Below are positions 7,133 to 11,858 of a stretch of 11,858 nucleotides of DNA, piece by piece. The DNA is from an uncultured Clostridium sp. (GTDB taxonomy: Bacteria; Bacillota; Clostridia; TANB77; CAG-508): assembly GCA_900556345.1 (NCBI GenBank), contig USOM01000009.1, positions 1 to 11,858 on the forward strand, given 5' to 3'. The notes under the pieces are model-generated. The model made no database searches, had not been told where the DNA came from, and worked only from the letters and a program-made list of their open reading frames with translations. How positions within the stretch are numbered: the stretch's first letter is position 1; each line of letters starts with the position of its first letter. The position numbers were made by a program, and so were the translations under genes.

Positions 7133-7411
7133 ATGCATAGAATAACAGCTGCAGAAATAGCTAATTACAATGCGGACAGATATTTAAGAAGAAAAGAAAT
7201 GATTGACAGAATGAAAAATGAACAACCACATTTGGGTCCAAGATTAACATTTTTCCATTATATATATGACGAAAAAATGCCGATGAAGGATGCAATTGAA
7301 AAAATAGTTAGTGAATTCCCATCAATATCTGTTGATAATGTAATAATATGGTACAAAGAAGAAGAAAAAAGAAGAGATAAAGAAAGAAGTAATTCAAATG
7401 AAGCAAGATAA
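7133..7411 (+). CDS. Small protein of unknown function, 92 aa
   Basis: I do not recognise this family. The protein is hydrophilic, rich in Lys, Arg and Glu, and appears mostly helical, with no signal peptide or membrane segment. The middle part (about residues 49-78: acidic-hydrophobic helix, short FPSIS turn, then VDNVIIWYKEE) could be a small helix-turn-helix-like fold, but that is only a guess. It has a strong Shine-Dalgarno AGGAGG, eight or so bases before ATG. Its 3' end overlaps the trmR start by 14 bases, so it is probably translationally coupled to trmR and is very unlikely to be a spurious reading frame. The position between typA and trmR suggests a link to translation or tRNA modification, by context only. 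Confidence 0.8.
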   Translation: MHRITAAEIANYNADRYLRRKEMIDRMKNEQPHLGPRLTFFHYIYDEKMPMKDAIEKIVSEFPSISVDNVIIWYKEEEKRRDKERSNSNEAR

Positions 7412-7985
7412 ATTAAAACAAATAAAACAAAAAGCATTAGAAGAACATATTCCTATAATAATGGATGATACATTACAAGAAATAGAAAAAAGAATGATTA
7501 AAAATAAACCATCAAAAATATTGGAAATAGGTACAGCAGTTGGTTATTCGGCAATATGCTTTTCAGAATTCCTATCTGATAATGGAAAGATAGATACAAT
7601 TGAAAGAGATGAAGAAAGAGTAGAGGAAGCTAAGAAAAACATAAAAGATATGGAACTAGAAGATAAAATAAATATTTATGTTGGAGATGCGGTTGAAATA
7701 TTACCGACTCTTAACGAAAAATATGATATGATATTTATTGATGCGGCAAAAGGAAAATATCCATTTTTCTTAGCAGAAGCTCTAAGAATGCTTGCTCCAA
7801 ATGGCACAATATTTGCAGATAATATTTTGTATAAAGGTTATGTAATGAGTGACTATAATAAACATAAACAACGTACAGCTGTAAGAAATTTAAGAGAATA
7901 TATTGCAGAAACAACAGAAAATCCACTTCTAGATACTGAAATTTTAGAAGTTGGAGATGGACTTGCTATAACAAAAATGAAATAA
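7398..7985 (+). CDS. trmR: Class I SAM-dependent O-methyltransferase, probable tRNA 5-hydroxyuridine methyltransferase TrmR
   Basis: TrmR (B. subtilis YrrM) methylates 5-hydroxyuridine at tRNA position 34 to 5-methoxyuridine using SAM. The 195-residue protein has the family-3 O-methyltransferase pattern: an N-terminal HIPII helix, motif I ILEIGTAVGYSA (41-52), an acidic residue after the second strand (TIERDEERV, E69), GDA (96-98), the metal-binding-type DAAK (115-118) and ADN (140-142). The family also includes caffeoyl-CoA-type small-molecule enzymes; the TrmR assignment rests on the motif set and on a U32-family trhP-like gene nearby, the partner that makes the hydroxyuridine. The start overlaps the preceding gene by 14 bases with no strong Shine-Dalgarno of its own, consistent with translational coupling. 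A terminator follows the stop. Confidence 0.82.
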   Translation: MKQDKLKQIKQKALEEHIPIIMDDTLQEIEKRMIKNKPSKILEIGTAVGYSAICFSEFLSDNGKIDTIERDEERVEEAKKNIKDMELEDKINIYVGDAVEILPTLNEKYDMIFIDAAKGKYPFFLAEALRMLAPNGTIFADNILYKGYVMSDYNKHKQRTAVRNLREYIAETTENPLLDTEILEVGDGLAITKMK

Positions 7986-7987
7986 TA

Positions 7988-8027
7988 AAAAAATAGCTTA
8001 TGATAATAAAATCATAGGCTATTTTTT
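7988..8027. terminator. Bidirectional terminator between trmR and the minus-strand gene
   Basis: The 17-base arms 7988-8004 (AAAAAATAGCTTATGAT) and 8011-8027 (ATCATAGGCTATTTTTT) pair throughout with one G-U and a six-base loop. A and T runs at the two ends allow it to end transcripts from both sides. It starts two bases after the trmR stop. Confidence 0.88.
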
Positions 8028-8095
8028 ATTGGGACCGTTTCCTTTCGCGAAAAGATCGTTTCTTTTTCCATTGGGACCGTTTCTTTTCACGAAAA
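8028..8095 (+). repeat. Tandem GGGACCGTTTC-family repeat, copy C
   Basis: Two near-identical 26-base units occur 42 bases apart, at 8028-8053 and 8070-8095. Both start ATTGGGACCGTTTC and end CGAAAA, with two mismatches between them. A related shorter unit GATCGTTTCTTTTTCC is at 8054-8069. The first unit holds the palindrome TTTCGCGAAA. The element occupies the whole gap between the trmR terminator and the stop codon of the minus-strand gene. Confidence 0.82.
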
Positions 8096-8101
8096 AAGAG
8101 G

Positions 8102-9967
8102 TTATCTTTCATCATCATTATATTGCCCCATAGGATGAAAATCAACATCAAGGGGTTCATAATTTTCTTCAATTTCTTTGATAGATAAATTATCAATTGG
8201 AAGGTCATACTTTGGTGTTAAAGTTGATGAATACGACCTAACTGCTGAGCTTGCAAGAAGTTTATCGTGTTTTTCAGTTGTAGCAATATGAACATATTTC
8301 TCTCTAACCATATTTGCCAAAGTAGAAAAACCTATACGAGATTTTAGTAAATTTTCAAGAGAATATAGAGGACTTTGTGGAACGGCAATGGCTTGATTAT
8401 GTTCAACAATATGTGCTGGGTAAATTGTAACATATTTTGCTCCTTTGGCTTCTATAATACTTGTCATATAATCAAAAAATGGCATTTGGTAAATTGTCTG
8501 GCCATTTTGAATGGTTATGTTATCTTTTACTTTAATTTGGGACTCGGCATAATTTACTAATTCTTTTAAGTATTTTAGAGCTTTTTTATCTTCTTTTGAT
8601 ATGTGGTAACCACTTACGTCGTTCAAACTAATGGTACTTAAAAAATCACAATAAAAATCTAATTTTTCTTTAGCTTGCCTAGAATCTTGAAAAGGAAAGG
8701 CACGTAATTCAAATAAAGGTTTAATATCAAATGATTTTTTATACATTGTATTATGAGCAGCATACCCTTCTTTAGATAAATTATATCGAAATTCGGAATT
8801 ACCTAATACTTCACCAACAAGAATTCCGTTTAATTCTATTGTATAATAACAAGCATAAAAACCACTTGATTTTGCACGTTCTTTATGTGATTTTATTTCA
8901 ACATTTAGGTTGGGGTGTTCTGATAATTCCTTAAAAATATTTGGTAATTCAAGTGTTAAAATATAGTTTAGCAATCTGTCATTTTTTAATTGGTTTAAAT
9001 TATTCTTAAGATTTATAAGTTCTTGCGTATATTGTTTCTTTATTTTAGAGTCAGATATTTTAGTACAATATAACGGATTTTGTTTAGCAATATCCTTTTC
9101 TTTTAAAACAGAAACGAGTTGTTCATCAAAAGGAATATATTCCCTAAAATAATTTTCGCGTGCTAATTTTAATAAATCTGTAATAGCCTCATCTTTACTT
9201 TGTGGTTTTAAATCCATAGTTTGTTTAACTAATTGTAAATATGGAATATCTAATTCACTAACACAATATTTATGCTTTTTGCCATCTGTAGATTCTGTAC
9301 AAGGTATACTGTGATTTGTTAGTAAGGTTAATAAAGCTATTTTTGTATCGTAATATTTTTCAATTGTATCTATATTTTTTAAGTCCAAGGGTTTTACTTT
9401 TCGTGGTGCTAATGGATTTGGATTATCATCTATAAAAGTGTTTGAAATATCTATTTTTTGAATATGGTGATACATTTTTGAAAATAGAGTTGGTGTATGA
9501 AGTTTTTCGTTACTCCTAAGATATTCCTCAGTAGTTAGAAGCGATTTATATAGAGCTTGTACATAAGGGTCATCAGATTCTTCACAATAAGTACTACAGT
9601 TGTTTTTTGAGTGGAAAACAATTGTAGCACCTAAATAATCTTTACAAACAGCTTGAACTATTTTGGTTGTCATTTTATCTATATCTTCTAAATTATAGTT
9701 TTTTGGTAATTTATTTGGTATCTTTTTTAAAACTTCTTTTTCAATATTATCTATAACACTTTGATTTGCTTTTAATCTAGCGGGATTGGCAACACTGGTA
9801 TCTATAGAGTCTCTAAAACGCATAAATACTAATGATAGAAAAGTGTAAAACAAAGAATCTTTTTGTTCTGCTAATGAATAAGTATTTATACATTCTAATG
9901 TGGCTTCGTGAATTTTTAATTGTAAATATTGAAGTTTTTCTAAATCACTAATATTAGTTTTATCCAT
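8102..9967 (-). CDS. Putative divergent RelA/SpoT-fold protein with a large internal insertion, 621 aa
   Basis: I read this as a diverged member of the RelA/SpoT synthetase fold, the fold that transfers pyrophosphate from ATP to GDP/GTP. The support is two separated segments. Residues 96-119 (DKMTTKI...KDYLGATIVFHS) resemble the family's entry to the core, with D-x-x-G kept (D110, G113) but the usual following Arg replaced by Thr. Residues 366-405 keep K-x-x-G-[YF] (KSSGF), a 16-residue step to E386-V, then EGYAAH ending 19 residues after that Glu. This is the same spacing as K-P-N-G-Y...E-V-Q...A-A-H-W in Rel proteins, although Q is L and the downstream R is lost. Between the segments lie about 240 residues of unknown type with Cys124, Cys128, Cys223 and Cys235. 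Residues 420-621 are unrecognised; no TGS, ACT or HD hydrolase domain is seen. The chosen ATG has AAGGAGG six bases upstream; an upstream in-frame ATG at 10012 lies about at the predicted transcript start. Catalysis is unproven. Confidence 0.6.
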   Translation of the reverse strand: MDKTNISDLEKLQYLQLKIHEATLECINTYSLAEQKDSLFYTFLSLVFMRFRDSIDTSVANPARLKANQSVIDNIEKEVLKKIPNKLPKNYNLEDIDKMTTKIVQAVCKDYLGATIVFHSKNNCSTYCEESDDPYVQALYKSLLTTEEYLRSNEKLHTPTLFSKMYHHIQKIDISNTFIDDNPNPLAPRKVKPLDLKNIDTIEKYYDTKIALLTLLTNHSIPCTESTDGKKHKYCVSELDIPYLQLVKQTMDLKPQSKDEAITDLLKLARENYFREYIPFDEQLVSVLKEKDIAKQNPLYCTKISDSKIKKQYTQELINLKNNLNQLKNDRLLNYILTLELPNIFKELSEHPNLNVEIKSHKERAKSSGFYACYYTIELNGILVGEVLGNSEFRYNLSKEGYAAHNTMYKKSFDIKPLFELRAFPFQDSRQAKEKLDFYCDFLSTISLNDVSGYHISKEDKKALKYLKELVNYAESQIKVKDNITIQNGQTIYQMPFFDYMTSIIEAKGAKYVTIYPAHIVEHNQAIAVPQSPLYSLENLLKSRIGFSTLANMVREKYVHIATTEKHDKLLASSAVRSYSSTLTPKYDLPIDNLSIKEIEENYEPLDVDFHPMGQYNDDER

Positions 9968-9973
9968 AGATTT

Positions 9974-9980
9974 CCTCCTT
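9974..9980 (-). promoter_or_regulatory. Ribosome binding site deciding the start of the minus-strand gene
   Basis: AAGGAGG on the minus strand is six bases from ATG 9967-9965. The upstream in-frame ATG at 10012 has no such site, so the protein starts MDKTNISDLE. Confidence 0.85.
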
Positions 9981-10014
9981 TTAAAAATAATGTAAAATTT
10001 TTCCAATTCCATTC

Positions 10015-10043
10015 ATTATACAACAAATTTTTAAAAAAGTCTA
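10015..10043 (-). promoter_or_regulatory. Promoter for the minus-strand RelA/SpoT-like gene
   Basis: On the minus strand TAGACT (10043-10038) and a perfect TATAAT (10020-10015) are separated by 17 bases. Transcription should begin near 10008, giving a leader of about 40 bases. Confidence 0.65.
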
Positions 10044-10050
10044 TAGTTGC

Positions 10051-10079
10051 TTGAAAATTTCGCATTTTGATAGTATACT
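10051..10079 (+). promoter_or_regulatory. Promoter for the U32-family gene and fchA-like gene
   Basis: TTGAAA (10051-10056) and TATACT (10074-10079) are separated by 17 bases, each one base from consensus. Its -35 is only seven bases from the -35 of the divergent minus-strand promoter. AAGGAAGGA precedes the ATG at 10116. Confidence 0.7.
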
Positions 10080-10115
10080 AATATATGAACAAAAAAAGGA
10101 AGGATTTGTAAAAAT

Positions 10116-11345
10116 ATGAAAAAAGTAGAATTATTAGCACCAGCAGGGTCTTTTGAAAAAGCAAAAATAGCATTCTTATATGGAGCAGATGCAGTATATT
10201 GTGGGACAGCAAGTTTATCTTTAAGGTCTAGAGCGGCAATAGATGATGATGATTTAATAAAAACAATAAAATATGCACATAAGCTTGGAAAAAAAGTATA
10301 TGTAGCAATGAATATATATGCATTCGATACAGATTACGAAGAAATAAAACAAATGTGCAAAAAACTAGAAGAAGTAAAACCAGATGGAATAATAGCAGCA
10401 GATCCAGGAGTAATAAGTACAATTTTAAAATATGCACCAAGTGTACCTGTAAATGTTAGTACCCAAAGTAATTTGGTAAGTTTAGAAGCCTGCAAATTTT
10501 GGTATAATCAAGGATGTAAAAGAATGATTATGGCAAGAGAGATGGATAAGAATCAACTAAAATACATAATGGAAAATAAACCAGAAGGAATGGAAATAGA
10601 AATCTTTATTCACGGAGCAATTTGTTTTTCGTATTCTGGAAGATGTTTCTTAAGTGATTTCTTATGTGGAAGAAGTGCAAATTATGGAAGTTGCGCACAA
10701 AGCTGTAGATGGTCATATAATGTATATTTAGAAGAAAAAAACAATCCAGGTAATTTAATGCCAGTAGAAATGGATGAGCATGGAACAAGTATTCTTTCCT
10801 CAAAAGATTTATGTTTAATACACGAATTACCAGAAATAATTGATATGGGTGTAGATAGCCTAAAAATAGAAGGAAGATTAAAAACAGAATATTATATAGC
10901 AAGCATTGTAAGTATATATAGAGCAGCAATTGATGATTATATGAAAGATCCTGAAAATTACGATGCTGAAAAATATATGAAAGAAATTGAAAAAATAAAA
11001 ACAAGAGGTTTAACAACATTTTATTTTAATAGTAGAGAAAACAAAGACATTCAAGAATATGAAGGCAAGCAATATAATGCAAATTATGAATTTGGTGGAA
11101 AAGTAATAGAAAATAAAGATGATAAAACGATAATAGAAATAAGAAATAAATTATCTGTTGGAGATGAATTAGAGATTTTAGTTCCAGGTAAATTAGAACC
11201 GGTTAAATTTACAATAGATAAATTATGGGATATTGAAACAGATGAAGAAATAAATACTGTAAATCCAGGAAAACAAGGACAACAAGTAAAAATGGTTTTA
11301 CCTATAAAAGCAGAAGAAAATTGGATAATAAGGAGAAAAAAATGA
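10116..11345 (+). CDS. trhP: U32 peptidase-family tRNA hydroxylation protein, TrhP-like
   Basis: TrhP proteins (B. subtilis YrrN/YrrO, E. coli YegQ) are iron-sulfur members of the U32 family. They install 5-hydroxyuridine at tRNA position 34 from prephenate-derived chemistry; TrmR then methylates it. The 409-residue protein has the N-terminal ELLAPAGSFEKAKIA start, the U32 signature EIFIHGAICFSYSGRC (162-177), GSCAQSCRW (191-199) and LKIEGR (249-254). Cys170, Cys177, Cys193 and Cys197 are the candidate cluster ligands. The length fits the longer form with a C-terminal beta domain (about residues 325-409, containing LSVGDELEIL and VKFTIDKLWD). Other U32 proteins (RlhA, UbiU/V, true collagenase-like proteins) share the signature; the nearby trmR favours TrhP. 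The gene has its own promoter and overlaps the next gene by four bases (ATGA). Confidence 0.87.
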   Translation: MKKVELLAPAGSFEKAKIAFLYGADAVYCGTASLSLRSRAAIDDDDLIKTIKYAHKLGKKVYVAMNIYAFDTDYEEIKQMCKKLEEVKPDGIIAADPGVISTILKYAPSVPVNVSTQSNLVSLEACKFWYNQGCKRMIMAREMDKNQLKYIMENKPEGMEIEIFIHGAICFSYSGRCFLSDFLCGRSANYGSCAQSCRWSYNVYLEEKNNPGNLMPVEMDEHGTSILSSKDLCLIHELPEIIDMGVDSLKIEGRLKTEYYIASIVSIYRAAIDDYMKDPENYDAEKYMKEIEKIKTRGLTTFYFNSRENKDIQEYEGKQYNANYEFGGKVIENKDDKTIIEIRNKLSVGDELEILVPGKLEPVKFTIDKLWDIETDEEINTVNPGKQGQQVKMVLPIKAEENWIIRRKK

Positions 11346-11858
11346 TTTTATACAACGAGAAAATAAGACCAATATTAGATGATTTAGAAAATCCTGAGAT
11401 TGAACTTGCAGGAGGAAGTGCTGTCGGAATGGTACTTTCAATTACAGATTCATTAATAAGCTATATTTGTAATTTGACTATAGGAAAAAAGAAATATGAA
11501 AATGTGCAAGATGAGGTTATAAAAATAAAAAAAGAAGCAGAAGTTTTGAGAGAAAAGGCGCTTAAAGTAATTGATGAGGACAGAGTAGTGCTAGATAAAT
11601 TATTAAAAGCATTTAAAGTGAGAAAAGAAGAACCAGAAAAACTAGAAGAAGCAAGCAAGGAGTGTGTTTTATTTTGCAATACAGTTATGGAAGATTCTTT
11701 GGAAACACTAAAACTTGTAAGTAGACTTGAAAAAGTTGGGAATAGAATGCTAGAAAGTGATTTTAAAATTTGTAAAAAATATGCATTTTCATCTATGGAG
11801 TCTAGTATAGTAAATGTTGATATAAATTTGAAATATGTAAAAGATGAAGAATTTAAAG
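11342..11858 (+). CDS. Cyclodeaminase/cyclohydrolase-family protein (FchA-like), 5' part
   Basis: The first 172 codons are present and the gene runs off the window. The protein belongs to the formiminotransferase-cyclodeaminase C-terminal (cyclodeaminase) family. Members act on 5,10-methenyl- or formimino-tetrahydrofolate in one-carbon metabolism, in the cytoplasm. The signs are AGGSAVG (23-29), corresponding to the family's P-G-G-G-S-[VA]-[SA] start, and NLTIGKKKY (44-52), followed by the long charged helices and the D-x-D-R/x-[VA] region (VIDEDRVVLDKLL, about 75-87). Standalone versions occur in Clostridia as FchA cyclohydrolase or as serine-cycle-type proteins. The start has AAGGAG just upstream, and the ATG shares bases with the TGA of the U32 gene, so translation is coupled. 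The first Gly of the usual PGGGS is replaced by Ala here, so activity is not certain. Confidence 0.8.
   Translation, partial: MILYNEKIRPILDDLENPEIELAGGSAVGMVLSITDSLISYICNLTIGKKKYENVQDEVIKIKKEAEVLREKALKVIDEDRVVLDKLLKAFKVRKEEPEKLEEASKECVLFCNTVMEDSLETLKLVSRLEKVGNRMLESDFKICKKYAFSSMESSIVNVDINLKYVKDEEFK

Noticed and set aside
8028..8095. The tandem repeats as a CRISPR array
   Set aside because: Only two full units exist, the interval is itself repeat-derived rather than a unique spacer, and no cas genes are present.
9968..10012. A 15-residue upstream extension of the minus-strand protein
   Set aside because: The upstream ATG is at the predicted transcription start without a ribosome site, whereas ATG 9967 has AAGGAGG at ideal spacing.

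Overview
The window is AT-rich DNA with short intergenic gaps, strong AAGGAGG-type ribosome binding sites, sigma-A-like promoters, A/T-ending codons and TGA used as a stop. It carries comF, murA, cmk, plsC, typA, trmR, a U32-family (trhP-like) gene and fchA. Together these point to a low-GC Bacillota, most likely a Clostridia-type gut or anaerobic lineage. That placement is inference, not a database result.

Layout, left to right. (1) 1-300 is the 3' end of a comF phosphoribosyltransferase gene. After a 15-base gap comes a 661-residue KAP-like P-loop NTPase (316-2301), closed by a clear terminator. (2) 2430-3684 is murA, interrupted by a single-base frameshift immediately before the codon for its catalytic cysteine. 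A GAAA-tetraloop terminator follows its stop codon. (3) 3724-5146 is a cmk-plsC operon with its own promoter, a very long perfect palindrome in the 5' leader and a GCAA-tetraloop terminator. (4) 5223-8027 is a typA - small unknown gene - trmR operon with a consensus promoter and a bidirectional terminator. (5) 8102-9967 (minus strand) is a 621-residue protein I read as a strongly diverged RelA/SpoT-fold alarmone-synthetase-like protein with a large internal insertion. (6) 10051-11858 holds a U32-family tRNA hydroxylation gene (trhP-like), translationally coupled to a cyclodeaminase-family gene (fchA-like) that runs off the window.

Most genes are housekeeping: peptidoglycan precursor synthesis, CMP recycling, phospholipid acylation, ribosome-associated GTPase, wobble-uridine modification and one-carbon metabolism. 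In Bacillus subtilis the trmR (yrrM) and trhP (yrrN/yrrO) genes lie together and act in the same 5-methoxyuridine pathway. Here they are separated by the oppositely transcribed RelA/SpoT-like gene and a copy of a repeat, which looks like an insertion into an ancestral cluster.

The least ordinary items are the RelA/SpoT-like protein, the KAP NTPase, the murA frameshift at the active-site loop, and a family of short GGGACCGTTTC-type palindromic repeats. These repeats occur in three intergenic gaps, each close to a transcript end or start. No stretch longer than 300 bases lacks a gene. No tRNA, rRNA, CRISPR array, insertion sequence or integrase was seen.
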